Program-made: the position numbers and the translations under genes
The notes under the pieces: generated by a model
The model's database searches: none
Told to the model about the DNA's origin: nothing
What the model saw: the letters and a program-made list of their open reading frames with translations, nothing else
Origin: Mycolicibacterium vaccae NBRC 14118 = CIP 105934
Lineage (GTDB): Bacteria; Actinomycetota; Actinomycetes; Mycobacteriales; Mycobacteriaceae
Assembly (NCBI RefSeq): GCF_001552715.1
Contig: NZ_BCRS01000020.1
Coordinates: 1-50,794, forward strand
Length of the DNA stretch: 50,794 nt
Direction: 5' to 3'
Shown here: piece by piece, positions 1-12,300 of the stretch
How positions within the stretch are numbered: the first letter of the stretch is position 1
Layout of the letters: each line of letters begins with the position of its first letter

Positions 1-1
1 G

Positions 2-3000
2 GCCGAGTGGCTGCAGTCGCCCGCCGGCTCCGCGGTGAGCCTGGCCGACGTCGCGGCCACACTGAACCACCGGCGCGCCCAGCACACCAGGTTCGCGACC
101 GTCGCCGCGGCAGACCGCGACCAGGCCGTCGCCGGGCTGCGGGCACTGGCCGAGGGCTACCCGGCCCCCGGTGTGGTGCCGGCCCACGACGGCGCGTGCG
201 GTTCGGGCACGGTGTTCCTGTACTCCGGGCAGGGTTCGCAGTGGGCGGGCATGGGCCGCCGGCTGCTGGCCGACGAGCCGGCGTTCGCCGCCGCCGTCGA
301 CGAGCTCGAGCCCGACTTCGTCGCTCAGGCCGGTTTCTCGCTGCGCGACGTGCTGACCTCCGGCGAGACCGTGGTCGGCATCGACCGCATCCAGCCGGTG
401 CTGGTCGGCGTGCAGCTGGCGCTGACCAAGCTGTGGCAGTCCTACGGCGTGCAGCCGGACGCGGTGATCGGCCACTCGATGGGCGAGGTGACCGCCGCGG
501 TCGTCTCCGGTGCGCTCAGCCCGGCCGACGGCCTGAAGGTGATCGCGACCCGGTCACGGCTGATGAAGCGGCTGTCCGGCCAGGGCGCGATGGGCCTGCT
601 GGAGCTCGACGCCGAGGCCGCCGAGAAGCTGATCGCCGGCTACTCCGGTCTCACGGTGGCGGTGTACGCGTCGCCGCACCAGACGGTGATCGCCGGCCCG
701 CCGGACCAGGTGGACGCCGCGATCGCCGAGGTCGACAAGCTCGACAAGCTGGCCCGCCGGGTGGACGTCGACGTCGCGTCGCACCATCCGATCATCGACC
801 CGATCCTCGACGACCTGCGCGCGGAGCTGGCCGATCTGCAGCCGCGCCGGCCCGCCATCCCGCTGATCGTCACCACCGACGGCCGACCGACCGACGGTTC
901 CTGCGTGTTCGACGCCGACCACTGGGTGGCCAACCTGCGCAACCCGGTGCGCTTCGCCCGCGCGGTCGCCACCGCCGGGGCGGACAAGGCGATCTTCGTC
1001 GAGGTCAGCCCGCACCCGCTGCTCAGTCACGCGGTCAAGGACACGCTGTCGACCCCCGCCGGGGACGGGAGTTCGGCCCGGCATTTCCACAGCATCGCCA
1101 CGCTGCACCGCGACGCGAACGACACGGTCAGCTTCCACACCAACCTCAACGCCACGCACACGGTGCGCCCGCCGAAGACGCCGCAGCGCGGCACCCGGGT
1201 GCAGCTGCCCATCACGCCGTGGCATCACGCCCACCACTGGCTCGACACCGCTGCTACGCAGACCAGCTCAAAACGCGTGCCGCACAACGGGACCGATGTG
1301 GCGGTCGCCGAAGGCGAGATACACGAGTGGTTCCACCGGCTGAGCTGGCCGGTGCGCGAGCTGCCCGCTGGGACCGCTGCCGACGTGCCGTGGCTGGTGC
1401 TGGCCGACGAGGCGGGCGCAGACCTGGCCGAGCTGCTCGGTGCGGGCTCGCGCGCGCTGCCGCTGTCGGTGCTCGACGACGACGCCGGCGCCGACACGGT
1501 GCGCTCCGCGCTGCCCGGTGTCGCGCACGTCGTCTACGTCCCGGAGGTCTCCGCGCGGCGCTTCGACGCCGCACCCAGCTATGCGGCGTTCCACCAGCTG
1601 CGTCGGCTGGTGGTCGCACTGGCCGGAAGTGGCGATGCACCAAGGCTTTTCATCGTCACCCGGAATGCGCAGGCCGTTGCCGACGGGGAGCGGGCCAACC
1701 CGGCGCACGCAGTGCTGTGGGGTCAGGGCCGCACGCTGGCCCTGGAGCACCCGGAGTTCTGGGGCGGCCTCGTCGACGTCGACGAGACGCTGCCCCCGGA
1801 ACTGCTGGCGCAGTACCTGCACGCCGAGGTTTCCTCGTTGACCGGGACCGACACCGGCCGCGACGACCAGGCCGTCTACCGCGGCGCCGAGCGTCGCGTC
1901 CCGCGGCTGGTCCCGCACCCGCTTCCGGCTGTGCCGCTGACCCGATTCGACGCAGGCACAAGCCATCTGGTGATCGGCGCGACCGGTAACGTCGGGCCGT
2001 ACCTGATCCGCCAGCTCGCCGACATGGGCGCAGGCACGGTGGTCGCGGTGTCACGCCGCGGCGGCGCGCAACTGGCCGAGCTGGCCGAGGAACTGTCGGG
2101 CCGCGGCACCACGCTGGTCGAGGTCGCCGCCGACGCGGCCGACGAGACCGCGATGGCGGCGGTGTTCGCCCGCTTCGGCGCCGACCTGCCGCCGCTGGAC
2201 GGGATCTACCTGGCGTCGCTGGCCGGCGGCGAGGCGCTCCTTACCGACATGACCGAGGACGACCTGGCCCCGATGTTCCGGGCGAAGGTCGACGCCACCA
2301 CGGTGCTGCACAAGCTGTCGCTGCGCACCCCGGTGCGCCGCTTCGTGCTGTTCTCGTCGATCACCGGGCTGCTGGGTTCCCGCGCCGTCGCCCACTACAC
2401 GGCGGCCAACGCGTTCGCCGACGCGTTCGCCCACGCGCGGCGCGCGCTCGGCCTGCCCGCGACGGTCGTCGACTGGGGTCTGTGGAAGTCGTGGGCCGAC
2501 GCCCAGCCGCAGATGAAGGCCGCAGGCCTGGAACCGATGCCCAACGACGTCGCGATCAGGATGCTGCCCGCGGTGCTCAGCCCGGACGCCGCGGTGCAGA
2601 CCGTGGTGGCCGGGGCCGACTGGGCCCGGCTGGCCGACGCGTACCGGATGCGCGCGTCGGTGAAGGTTCTCGACCACCTGGTCTCCGGCTTCGGCGACGA
2701 TGCCGATCTGGCCGCCGTGCCCGCCCCCGCCTGGGGCACGGTGCTCGGCGCGCCGGTCGACGGCACCGCGCACGACCGCGTGTGGCGCGCCCGCGTGCTG
2801 CCCGGCGAGCGTTCCTACCCGGTCGCGCACCGGGTCCGCGGTGTCGAGGTGGTGCCGGTTTCGGTGCTGCTGCAGACACTGTCGTCGGCAGCTGCGCAGC
2901 TCCCGGGCGACGGCGGGTCACCCGCCACCGTCGGCGACGTGCGGTTCGAGTACCCGATCGTGGCCGACCAGCCCAAAGTCGTGCACGTGGTGGCCGACGG

Positions 3001-3961
3001 TGACGCGTTGACCGTGTGGTCCAGTGCGTCACCGGACAGCCCCGAACAACGCTGGACCCGGCATGCGAGCGCGCAGCTGGCCGCCGCCCCCGGCGGCAGG
3101 CCCGACGGCGACCAGAGCACCGGTGGCCGCGTCTTCGACGGTGCGGCGATCTCTGAGATGCAGCGTGCACTCGGTGTCGAGGGCCAGCCGTTCGAGTGGA
3201 CGGTCACCGACTGCACGACCACGGCCGCCGGCGCTCGCGCCGGCGTCGCGGTACCCACCTCGGCGGAGTCACCCGGCGCCGCACTGGTGGATGCCGCGGT
3301 GCACGTGGCCCGGCTCGCCGACGCCGACAACGCGCAGCTGCTGCTGCCCGCGGGCGCCGAGAGCCTGACGGTCGCCGCGGCCGCGGGCGCCGACGGTGTC
3401 GTCGAGGCCTACCGGCGGGCCGGCGAGGGCGACAACCTGGTCGTCGACGTCCTGGTCACCGGCGCCGACGGCTCGGTGTGGGTCGACATCCGCGGACTCA
3501 CCTACGCCCCGGTGGAGTCCGCACCCGCCCCCGTCGCCGACGAAAGCGCGGCCGCGGCAACCGAGTTCGTCGACTGGTCGACGATGACCCGGGCGGAGAC
3601 GGTGGCCGAACTGCGTAACCGGCTGCGGACCATCCTGGCCCGCGAGCTCGGAATGCCGGACAGCGCCGTCGATTTCGACATGCCGTTCCCGGAGCTCGGC
3701 CTGGACTCGATGATGGCGATGAACCTCCTGCGCGACGCCAAGGCGCTGGTGCGCGTCGACCTTTCGGCCACGATGCTGTGGAACCATCCGTCGATCTCGC
3801 AGATGTCGGATTTCGTCGCCGACCTGCTGGCGCCGCAACAGAATGCGGTCGACGAGCCCGAACCCGAATCAACCGAGGATGACTCAGACTCCTTCAGCGT
3901 GCTGGACGAGCTGTTCTCTTCCGTCGAGTCGGCGAACGCCGGCAGTGAAGGATCCATCTGA
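2..3961 (+). CDS. Modular polyketide synthase, C-terminal part (AT-KR-DH-like-ACP), partial
   Basis: The 5' part, including the ketosynthase, lies outside the window. The open frame runs from base 2 with no start needed, and 1319 residues are visible. Numbering from the first visible residue, the order is acyltransferase (FLYSGQGSQW, nucleophile in GHSMGE, VASHH selectivity motif), ketoreductase (GATGNVG; SSITG and HYTAAN hold the Ser, Tyr and Asn), then a double-hotdog region, then ACP (Ser about 1236 in LGLDSM). The hotdog region has HRVRGVEVVP (His about 943) and DAAVH (Asp about 1097), which match both dehydratase active-site motifs, but it lies after the KR rather than before it. VASH suggests methylmalonyl-CoA use (inference). 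The stop TGA shares its A with the next gene's ATG, so translation is coupled. It occupies the place of a PpsA-C type protein in a phthiocerol-like assembly line, but its domain order is not the usual one. Confidence 0.9.
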   Translation, partial: AEWLQSPAGSAVSLADVAATLNHRRAQHTRFATVAAADRDQAVAGLRALAEGYPAPGVVPAHDGACGSGTVFLYSGQGSQWAGMGRRLLADEPAFAAAVDELEPDFVAQAGFSLRDVLTSGETVVGIDRIQPVLVGVQLALTKLWQSYGVQPDAVIGHSMGEVTAAVVSGALSPADGLKVIATRSRLMKRLSGQGAMGLLELDAEAAEKLIAGYSGLTVAVYASPHQTVIAGPPDQVDAAIAEVDKLDKLARRVDVDVASHHPIIDPILDDLRAELADLQPRRPAIPLIVTTDGRPTDGSCVFDADHWVANLRNPVRFARAVATAGADKAIFVEVSPHPLLSHAVKDTLSTPAGDGSSARHFHSIATLHRDANDTVSFHTNLNATHTVRPPKTPQRGTRVQLPITPWHHAHHWLDTAATQTSSKRVPHNGTDVAVAEGEIHEWFHRLSWPVRELPAGTAADVPWLVLADEAGADLAELLGAGSRALPLSVLDDDAGADTVRSALPGVAHVVYVPEVSARRFDAAPSYAAFHQLRRLVVALAGSGDAPRLFIVTRNAQAVADGERANPAHAVLWGQGRTLALEHPEFWGGLVDVDETLPPELLAQYLHAEVSSLTGTDTGRDDQAVYRGAERRVPRLVPHPLPAVPLTRFDAGTSHLVIGATGNVGPYLIRQLADMGAGTVVAVSRRGGAQLAELAEELSGRGTTLVEVAADAADETAMAAVFARFGADLPPLDGIYLASLAGGEALLTDMTEDDLAPMFRAKVDATTVLHKLSLRTPVRRFVLFSSITGLLGSRAVAHYTAANAFADAFAHARRALGLPATVVDWGLWKSWADAQPQMKAAGLEPMPNDVAIRMLPAVLSPDAAVQTVVAGADWARLADAYRMRASVKVLDHLVSGFGDDADLAAVPAPAWGTVLGAPVDGTAHDRVWRARVLPGERSYPVAHRVRGVEVVPVSVLLQTLSSAAAQLPGDGGSPATVGDVRFEYPIVADQPKVVHVVADGDALTVWSSASPDSPEQRWTRHASAQLAAAPGGRPDGDQSTGGRVFDGAAISEMQRALGVEGQPFEWTVTDCTTTAAGARAGVAVPTSAESPGAALVDAAVHVARLADADNAQLLLPAGAESLTVAAAAGADGVVEAYRRAGEGDNLVVDVLVTGADGSVWVDIRGLTYAPVESAPAPVADESAAAATEFVDWSTMTRAETVAELRNRLRTILARELGMPDSAVDFDMPFPELGLDSMMAMNLLRDAKALVRVDLSATMLWNHPSISQMSDFVADLLAPQQNAVDEPEPESTEDDSDSFSVLDELFSSVESANAGSEGSI

Positions 3962-6900
3962 TGAAGACCACCTTCGACCGGATCTCGGCCATGTCGGCCG
4001 AGCAACGCGGCAAGCTGGCCGAGCAGTTCGAGAAGGCCTCCCGGGTCGCAGGCGCCGAGCCCATCGCGGTGGTCGGCATCGGCTGCCGGTTCCCCGGCGG
4101 GGTGACCGGCCCGGACAGCTACTGGCACCTGCTGGAGAACGGGGTCGACGCGGTCACCGAGGTGCCCGCCGACCGCTGGGACGGCGACGCGTTCTACGAC
4201 CCTGACCCGATGGCGCCCGGGCGCATGCCCACCAAGTGGGGCGCCTACCTCGACGACGTCGCCGGCTTCGACGCCGACTTCTTCGGCATCACCCCACGCG
4301 AGGCCACCGCGATGGACCCGCAGCAGCGGGTGCTGCTCGAAGTCGCCTGGGAGGCACTGGAGAACGCCGGCCTGGCGCCGGACAACCTCGGCGAGACGCG
4401 CACCGCGGTGATGATGGGTGTGTACTACACCGAGTACCAGAACGCGTCCGCGGGCAACCCCGACACCATCGACGCGTACTCGGCGACGGGCAACGCGCAC
4501 AGCGTGACCGTCGGCCGGATCGCCTACCTGCTCGGGCTCAAGGGCCCGGCCGTCGCGGTCGACACCGCGTGCTCGTCGTCGCTGGTGTCGATCCACCTGG
4601 CCTGCCAGAGCCTGCGGATGCGCGAGAGCGACCTCGCGCTGGCCGGCGGGGTCAGCCTCAACCTGCGCCCGGAAACCCAGCTGGCGCTGGCCAAGTGGGG
4701 CATGCTGTCGCCGCACGGCAAGTGCCACGCGTTCGACTCGCGCGCCGACGGCTTCGTCCGCGGCGAAGGTGCGGGCGTGGTCGTGCTCAAGCGCCTCACC
4801 GACGCGGTGCGCGACGGCGACCGCGTCGTCGGCGTGGTGCGCGGCTCGGCGGTCAACCAGGACGGCCGCTCCAACGGGCTGACCGCGCCCAACGCGCCGT
4901 CGCAGCGCGACGTGATCACCCGGGCGCTGCGCTCGGCCGACGTCGCCGCGTCCACGGTCAACTACATCGAAACCCACGGCACCGGAACAGGTCTGGGCGA
5001 TCCGATCGAGTTCGACGCGCTCGCCGCGGTCTACGGCAAGGGCGACGTGCCGTGCGCGCTCGGCGCGGTCAAGACCAACATGGGCCACCTTGAGGCCGCG
5101 GCCGGCGTCGCCGGCTTCATCAAGACCGTGCTGACGCTGCAGCGCGGCAAGATCGCGCCGAACCTGAACTTCGAGAAGTGGAACCCGCAGATCGACCCGA
5201 AGCCGACGCGGCTGTTCGTGCCGACGGCGGCGGGGGAGTGGCCCAAGAGCGAGCATCCGCGCCGCGGCGCGGTGTCGTCGTTCGGCATGGGCGGCACCAA
5301 CGCCCACATCGTGCTGGAGCAGGGCCCCGAGCCCGTGCCCGCGGCGGCCGACACCGGCGGGGTCGTCACCCTCGTGGTGTCGGGCAGGACGCCGGCCCGG
5401 CTGGCCGCCTCGGCCGCCTCGCTGGCCGACTGGCTGGAGGGCGACGGCGCGGCCGCGCCGCTGGCCGACGTCGCCTACACCGTCAACCACCACCGCAGCC
5501 GCCACCAGACCATCGCCACGGTGTGCGCCCGCACCCACGCCGAGGCTGTCACGGGCCTGCGGGCCCTGGCCGACGGCCGTCCCGCGCCGGGTGTGGCGGG
5601 TGCCCGCGACGCGAAGGTCGGACCCGGGACGGTGTTCCTGTACTCCGGTCAGGGCGCGCAGTGGGCGGGTATGGGCAAGGCGCTGCTGGCCGAGGAGCCC
5701 GCGTTCGCCGCGGCCGTCGACGAGCTCGAACCCGCGTTCCTCGACAAGGTCGGGTTCTCGCTGCGCCAGACACTGGAGGCCGGCGAACCCGTCGTCGGCA
5801 TCGACCGCATCCAGCCGGTGCTGGTCGGCATGCAGCTGGCGCTGACCGAGCTGTGGCGCTCCTACGGCGTGGAGCCCGACGCGGTGATCGGTCACTCGAT
5901 GGGCGAGACGACCGCCGCGGTGGTCGCCGGCGTGCTGACCCCGGCGGAGGGCCTGGACGTCATCGCCACCCGGACCCGGCTGATGAAACGGCTGTCCGGG
6001 CAGGGCGCGATGGCGCTGCTGGAGCTCGACGCCCAGGCCACCGAGAAGCTGATCGCCGACCGGCCCGACGTCACGGTCGCGGTGTACGCGTCGCCGAAGC
6101 AGTCGGTGATCGCCGGCCCGCCGGATCAGGTCGACGAACTCGTCGCCATGGTCGACGCGCAGGGCAAGCTGGCCCGCCGCGTCGAGGTGGACGTCGCGTC
6201 GCACCACCCGACCATCGACCCGGTGCTGCCCGAGCTGCGGGAGGCACTGGCCTATCTGGCCCCGGCCGCGCCGAAGATCCCGCTGATCTCGACGGTCGCC
6301 TACGCCGGTGACGCCCCGATGTACTCGGCCGACTACTGGGCGGCGAATCTGCGCAACCCGGTGCGGTTCTCGCAGGCGGTGCACGAGGCGGGCGCCGAGC
6401 ACAGCAACTTCATCGAGATCAGCCCGCATCCGCTGCTGGCGCATGCGATCTCGGACACGCTGGCCGCGCAGTCCACCAACCGCAGGTACCACGTGGGCGC
6501 GACGGTGAACCGGGACCAGCCGGAGACGCTGGCGTTCCACGCGCAGCTGTCCGCGGTGCGTCCGCCCGCGGTCAAGGAGCCCGAGGACGCGTCGGGCCGG
6601 CTCGTGTCCGCGCCGCCCACGGCGTGGCAGCACGCATCCTTCTGGATGGCGGATCGATCTGCGGCCCAGGGCTTCTCGGGTGCGCACCCGTTGCTGGGCC
6701 TGCATGTGGAGCTGCCGTCGGGCAACGGCCACGTGTGGCAGTCCGACGTGGGTCTGCAGGCCCATCCGTGGCTGGCCGACCACATCGTGCACGGCCTGCC
6801 GGTGATGCCGGGCGCCGGTTTCGCCGAGATCGCGCTGGCCGCCGGAGCCGAGGCACTCGGCCTGCCCGCCACGGGCGTCGAGGTCAGTGTCGAGGTCGAG

Positions 6901-9351
6901 CAGATGCTCCCGCTCGACGAGCACACCAAGCTGACCACCCAGCTGACCCGCGACGAGGACGGCACGCTGCGCGTCGAGATCCACTCCCGCTCCGATGCGG
7001 GCAGCTGGACCCGGCACGCGACGGGCACCGTGCGCGCCGCCGAGGACACCGCGGCACCGGCCAAGGTGGTGCCCACCGCCGACGGGACGCCGGTGTCCCC
7101 GTCGGAGTTCTACACCGCACTGCGCCGCACCGGCGCTCACCACGCGCACGCGTTCGCGGCGCTGACCCGCATCGTGCGGTCGTCCGGCACGGCCGACACC
7201 GAGATCGTGCTGCCCGACGAGGCGACCCCGCACCGCGGCATCACGCTGCACCCGGTGCTGCTGGACGCCGCCCTGCAGGGTCTGGCCGCGGCGATGACCG
7301 ACGAGACGCTCGCCGATTCCACCGATGTCACCTATCTGCCGGTCGGGTTCGGCTCGCTGCGGGTCTTCGGCGCCCCCGGCCGGCGGGCCAAGTGCCGCGC
7401 CGAGCTGGTCAGCGTCGTCGAGGACAGCGGCGACGCGGTCGGCCGGGTCACCCTGACCGACGACACCGGCGCCGTGCTGGCCCGGGTCGACGACGTGCAC
7501 CTCAAGCGCATCCAGCGCCGGACCGTGCCGCTTCCGTTGTCGCAGAAGATCTTCGACTCGCGCTGGGTCGAGTCCGCGGTACCGGCCGGCGGCCCGGCCA
7601 CCGGCAGTTGGCTGGCGTTGGCCGACGGTGCGGACGGCCTGGCCCGCGCGCAGGAGTTCGCGACGCGGTTCGGCGGCGACACCCGCCGGGTGGTCACCGC
7701 CGACCTCGCCGACGAGGCGGCCGTGCGCGAGGCGTTCGCCACCGCGACCGCCGATCCCGACCTGCCGCCCGCAGGCGTGGTCGTGTTCGTGAGCAACCCG
7801 GACTTCGACGGCACCGACGCCGCGAACGGTCTGGAGCACGCCCGCGACGTGATCTGGCGGGTGGCGGGCACCGTGCGCGCGATCGTCGGCAGCTGGCACG
7901 GCAGAGCACCGCGGCTGTGGCTGGTCACCGAAAGTGGTCTGGTCGTCAAACCTGAGGACGCTCATGGGAACCCGGGCGCCAACAGCCTCAAGGGCCTGGC
8001 GCGGGTGCTCGCCTACGAGCACCCGGACCTGAAGACCACGCTGCTCGACGCCGGCACCGGCGACCCGGCCGCAGCGCTGATCGCCGAGATCGAAGCCGCA
8101 GGCGACGACGACGTCATCGCGTGGCGCGACGGCACCCGGTTCGTCGAGCGGCTGTCCCGCGCCACCCTGCCCGCGACGCCGGGTCAGCTCGTGGTGCGCA
8201 AGGACGGGTCCTACGTCGTCACCGGTGCGCTCGGCGGTGTCGGCATGTCGGTGGTCCGCTGGCTGGTCGACAACGGCGCAGGCCGGCTCGTGCTCAACGG
8301 CCGCAGCGGCCCCTCCGACGAGGTGCAGTCGGTGCTCGACGAACTGTCGGCCCGCGCCGAGATCTCCGTCGTCACCGGCGATGTCGCGCAGCCCGGGGTG
8401 GCCGAGCGACTGGTCGCGGCCGCAGAGGAGACCGGCAAGCCGCTGCGCGGCCTGATCCATTCGGCCGCCGTGCTCGAAGACGAGATCTTCGTCGGCCTGA
8501 CCCGCGAGAGCCTGGACAAGATCTGGGCGCCGAAGGCCGCGGGCGCGCTGCGCCTGCACGAGGTCACCGCTGCCAAGGACCTGGACTGGTGGGTCGGCTT
8601 CTCGTCGATCGTGTCGCTGCTGGGTTCGCCCGGCCAGGCCGCCTACGCCTGCGCGAACGCGTGGCTGGACGGGCTGGTCGCCTGGCGTCGTGCCGCGGGA
8701 CTGCCCGCGATCGCGATCAACTGGGGCCAGTGGGCCGAGGTGGGTCTGGCCAGCACACTGCGCTTCTCGGTGCTGGACCCGATCACCCCGGCCGAGGGCG
8801 TGGACGCGCTCGGCGGCGTGCTGGCCGCCGGCTTCTCCCGGGTCGGCATCGCCCGGCTGCGGCTGGACCGCGCCGCGGCGGCGTTCCCGGAGATCCACCA
8901 GATCGGCTTCTTCGCCGACCTGGTCGGTGAGCTGGAGACCGACGACGTCGACGAAGACTGGGGCGGTGCCGAGGCGCTCAAGACCATGGACGCCGCGGAG
9001 GTCAACCGGGTCGTGGTGGCGCGGCTGCGCCGCCGCATCTCGGCGATCATGGGTTACTCCGACGACAGCGCGGTCGACATCGCCCAGCCGCTGACCGAGC
9101 TGGGCCTGGATTCGCTGATGGCGGTGCGGATGCGCAACACCATCCGCGGTGACTTCGGGGTGGAGCCTCCGGTGGCACTGCTTCTGCAGGGCGCTACGCT
9201 GTCCGATCTCGCGCTCGATCTGATCCGTCAGCTCGGGCTCGAGGAGCAGGAGTCCGCCGAGCGCCCGAACGCGCTGCGCGAGCGGGCACAGCAACGTGCC
9301 GCAGCGCGTCAACGAGCCGCATCGCGGCGGAAAGTGGGACCACGATCGTGA
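3961..9351 (+). CDS. ppsD: Modular polyketide synthase KS-AT-DH-KR-ACP, PpsD-like
   Basis: A complete 1796-residue type I PKS, close to the roughly 1830 residues of M. tuberculosis PpsD. In order: ketosynthase (active Cys about 204 in DTACSSS), acyltransferase (Ser about 646 in GHSMGE; VASHH motif), dehydratase (His about 941 in [10 protein letters not shown]; Asp about 1102 in LDAALQ), ketoreductase (GALGGVG near 1422, Tyr about 1562 in YACAN) and ACP (phosphopantetheine Ser about 1718 in LGLDSL). No enoylreductase is present, as in PpsD. The module should add one unit, probably methylmalonyl, and leave a double bond unless a separate ER acts. ATG overlaps the previous stop by one base and the end overlaps the next GTG by four, so the three PKS genes form one coupled transcript. 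The ppsD name rests on domain order, length and position before ppsE. Confidence 0.87.
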   Translation: MKTTFDRISAMSAEQRGKLAEQFEKASRVAGAEPIAVVGIGCRFPGGVTGPDSYWHLLENGVDAVTEVPADRWDGDAFYDPDPMAPGRMPTKWGAYLDDVAGFDADFFGITPREATAMDPQQRVLLEVAWEALENAGLAPDNLGETRTAVMMGVYYTEYQNASAGNPDTIDAYSATGNAHSVTVGRIAYLLGLKGPAVAVDTACSSSLVSIHLACQSLRMRESDLALAGGVSLNLRPETQLALAKWGMLSPHGKCHAFDSRADGFVRGEGAGVVVLKRLTDAVRDGDRVVGVVRGSAVNQDGRSNGLTAPNAPSQRDVITRALRSADVAASTVNYIETHGTGTGLGDPIEFDALAAVYGKGDVPCALGAVKTNMGHLEAAAGVAGFIKTVLTLQRGKIAPNLNFEKWNPQIDPKPTRLFVPTAAGEWPKSEHPRRGAVSSFGMGGTNAHIVLEQGPEPVPAAADTGGVVTLVVSGRTPARLAASAASLADWLEGDGAAAPLADVAYTVNHHRSRHQTIATVCARTHAEAVTGLRALADGRPAPGVAGARDAKVGPGTVFLYSGQGAQWAGMGKALLAEEPAFAAAVDELEPAFLDKVGFSLRQTLEAGEPVVGIDRIQPVLVGMQLALTELWRSYGVEPDAVIGHSMGETTAAVVAGVLTPAEGLDVIATRTRLMKRLSGQGAMALLELDAQATEKLIADRPDVTVAVYASPKQSVIAGPPDQVDELVAMVDAQGKLARRVEVDVASHHPTIDPVLPELREALAYLAPAAPKIPLISTVAYAGDAPMYSADYWAANLRNPVRFSQAVHEAGAEHSNFIEISPHPLLAHAISDTLAAQSTNRRYHVGATVNRDQPETLAFHAQLSAVRPPAVKEPEDASGRLVSAPPTAWQHASFWMADRSAAQGFSGAHPLLGLHVELPSGNGHVWQSDVGLQAHPWLADHIVHGLPVMPGAGFAEIALAAGAEALGLPATGVEVSVEVEQMLPLDEHTKLTTQLTRDEDGTLRVEIHSRSDAGSWTRHATGTVRAAEDTAAPAKVVPTADGTPVSPSEFYTALRRTGAHHAHAFAALTRIVRSSGTADTEIVLPDEATPHRGITLHPVLLDAALQGLAAAMTDETLADSTDVTYLPVGFGSLRVFGAPGRRAKCRAELVSVVEDSGDAVGRVTLTDDTGAVLARVDDVHLKRIQRRTVPLPLSQKIFDSRWVESAVPAGGPATGSWLALADGADGLARAQEFATRFGGDTRRVVTADLADEAAVREAFATATADPDLPPAGVVVFVSNPDFDGTDAANGLEHARDVIWRVAGTVRAIVGSWHGRAPRLWLVTESGLVVKPEDAHGNPGANSLKGLARVLAYEHPDLKTTLLDAGTGDPAAALIAEIEAAGDDDVIAWRDGTRFVERLSRATLPATPGQLVVRKDGSYVVTGALGGVGMSVVRWLVDNGAGRLVLNGRSGPSDEVQSVLDELSARAEISVVTGDVAQPGVAERLVAAAEETGKPLRGLIHSAAVLEDEIFVGLTRESLDKIWAPKAAGALRLHEVTAAKDLDWWVGFSSIVSLLGSPGQAAYACANAWLDGLVAWRRAAGLPAIAINWGQWAEVGLASTLRFSVLDPITPAEGVDALGGVLAAGFSRVGIARLRLDRAAAAFPEIHQIGFFADLVGELETDDVDEDWGGAEALKTMDAAEVNRVVVARLRRRISAIMGYSDDSAVDIAQPLTELGLDSLMAVRMRNTIRGDFGVEPPVALLLQGATLSDLALDLIRQLGLEEQESAERPNALRERAQQRAAARQRAASRRKVGPRS

Positions 9352-12300
9352 CGAGCGGTGCCTTGAACAACGCCGACGAACTTCCCGACAACGCCATCGC
9401 CGTCATCGGCATGGCAGGCAAATTCCCGGGTGCGGGGTCGGTGTCCGAGTTCTGGCGCAACCTGCGCGGCGGCGTCGAGTCGATCGTCGACCTGTCCGAG
9501 GAGGACCTGCTCGCCAACGGTGTCACCGAGAAGGCGCTGGCCCACCGCGGCTACGTGCGCCGGGCCGGGCTGATGCCGGGCATCGAGGAGTTCGACGCGG
9601 ACTTCTTCGGCTTCACCCCGTACGCGGCCCGCATGCTCGACCCGCAGCACCGGTTGTTCCTGCAGGCGGTGTTCCATGCCCTGGAGGACGCCGGCTACGA
9701 CCCGAAGGGGCTGGAGTCCACCGTCGGCGTGTTCGGCACCAGCAGCTCGAGCGGCTACCTGCTGCACAACCTGATGTCGAACTTCGACCCGATGATGGTG
9801 ATCGGGCAGGGCGCCAGCTTCGAGATGGTCAACCTGTCGCTGCAGAACGACAAGGACCACCTGGCCACCCGGGTGGCCCACCAGTTCGACTTCCGCGGGC
9901 CCGCACTGTCGGTGGCGACGGCCTGCTCGTCGTCGCTGGTCGCGGTGCATCTGGCCTGCCAGTCGATCCTCAACGGGGAGTGCGACATCGCACTGGCCGG
10001 CGGCTCGTCGCTGCGCATCCCGCACCACGTCGGCTACTGGTACGAGCAGGGCGCGATGGTCTCGCCCACCGGCCGGTGCCGCCCGTTCGACGTGCGCTCC
10101 GACGGCACGATCTTCGCCAGCGGCGTCGGCGTCATCGCGCTCAAGGCGCTGGCCGACGCCGTCGAGGACGGCGACCACATCCACGCGGTGATCCGCGGCT
10201 CGGCGCTGAACAACGACGGCGCCACCAAGATGACCTACGCCGCGCCGAACGCGCTGGGCCAGGCCGAGGTGATCGCCGAGGCGCACGCGATCGCCGGGGT
10301 GGACGCGTCGTCGATCACCTACGTCGAGACCCACGGCACCGGCACCCCGCTCGGCGACCCGATCGAGATCGAGGGGCTGCGCCAGGCATTCGAGCTGGCC
10401 GAGGAAACCCGCAGTGCGCCCTGCTATCTCGGGTCGGTCAAGTCCAACATCGGCCACCTGGAGACCGCTGCGGGCATCGCCGGGCTGATCAAGGCCATCC
10501 TGTGCCTGGAGCACAAGGCCATCCCGGCCACGCTGCACTACACCAGCCCGAACCCCGAGCTGCACATCGACCGCGGGCCGTTCCGCATCCGCGGCCAGGA
10601 CGGGCCGTGGGAATCCGACGGCATCCGCCGTGCAGGCGTCAGCTCCTTCGGCGTGGGCGGCACCAACGCCCACATCGTGCTGGAGGAGGCGCCGGCGGTG
10701 GCCGCCGCGCCGGCGTCGTCACCGGCCCGGCCGCAGGTTCTCGTGCTGTCTGCGAGAACCGAAGAGGCGCTTGGCCAGTCGCGGGCGGCGCTGGCCAACG
10801 AGCTGGCTGAGGCGGACGAGATCAGCCTGCCCGACGCCGCGTACACGCTGACCCGGCGCCGCAAGGAGCCGGTCCGGCTGGCCGCGGTCGTGCACGACCA
10901 GGCCAACGCCGCGACCGTGCTCTCAGCCGCTCAGATCGACGGGGCGACCGACAACGTGTTCGTCGGACAGGCCGTCCCCGGTCTGACGGACTCGGCCGAG
11001 CGGGTCGCATTCCTGTTCCCGGGCCAGGGCGCCCAGCACGTCGGCATGGCCCGCGGCCTGTACGACAGCGAGCCGGTGTTCGCCCGGCACTTCGACGAGT
11101 GTGTCGCGGCATTCAACGACGAGATGGGTTACGACCTGCGCGCCGAGATCTTCGACGGCGTGGGACGCAACCTGGAGCACACCGACCGGGCCCAGCCGGC
11201 ACTGTTCACCGTCGAGTACGCGCTGGCCAGACTGGTCCAGTCCTACGGCGTCGAACCGGCGATCATGGCCGGGCACAGCATCGGGGAGTACCCCGCGGCG
11301 ACCATCGCCGGCGTCTTCGACCTCGATACCGCGGTCAAGGTGGTGTCCAAGCGCGCCAAGCTGATGCACGCCGCCCCGCGCGGCGTGATGGTCGCGGTGC
11401 CGTTGAGCCCCGCGGCGATCGCCGAACACCTGACCCCGGACGTCGACGTCGCGACGATCAACGACCCGGGCAGCTGCGTGGTGGCCGGCAGCGAGGACGC
11501 GATCCGCACCTTCCAGGCCGCGTTGGCCGAGAAGGGCGTCGCGGCCAGGCGGGTGCGCACCTCGCACGCGTTCCACTCCCGGCTGATGGACCCGGTGGTC
11601 GCCGAGTTCGGCGCGTTCCTGTCCGGTGTGACGCTGCGGGAACCGCAGATCCCGTTGCTGTCCAACATCACCGGGACCACGATGACCGCGGCCGAGGCCA
11701 CCAACCCGGCGACGTGGGCCCGGCAGATCCGGGCCACCGTCCGCTTCGCCGACGAACTCGACGCGCTGCTGGCCGCACCGGACCGGGTGTTGGTCGAGGT
11801 GGGTCCCGGCGGCACGCTGACCTCGTCGGCGGGCAGGCACCCGAAATGGGCCGAACGGCACCGCGCGGTGCGGCTGATGCGGCACCAGGCGCAGAACCGC
11901 AACGACCACGACACGTTCCTGCTGGCGCTGGGCCAGCTGTGGGCCGCCGACGTCGAGGTGGACTTCGACCAGGGCGCCGAGCAGCAGCACACGCTGGTCA
12001 CGCTGCCCGGCTATCCGTTCGCCAAGCAGCGGCACTGGGTCGAGCACAACGCCAACGCCGCCTGGCTGGCCGGCGGCGCGGGCACCAACGGCATGACGGC
12101 GGCGACCGACTCCGCCGGGGCCGCGCCCGCCGCGGCCGGGGGCGCCTCCACGGTGGAGGCCAAGCTGCAGCGCATCTGGTGCCAGTGCCTCGGCCTGTCG
12201 AACATCGACCGCAACGCCAACTTCTTCGAGATCGGCGGTGACTCGCTGATCGCGATCAGCGTGGCGATGACCGCGGGGCACGAAGGTCTGGACCTGACCC

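Noticed and set aside
3502..9312. A 1936-codon open frame on the minus strand opposite the PKS genes
   Set aside because: It is a mirror of GC-rich coding DNA. Its protein is full of Arg, Gly and His runs, has no domain and has no ribosome site, while the plus strand shows catalytic motifs throughout.
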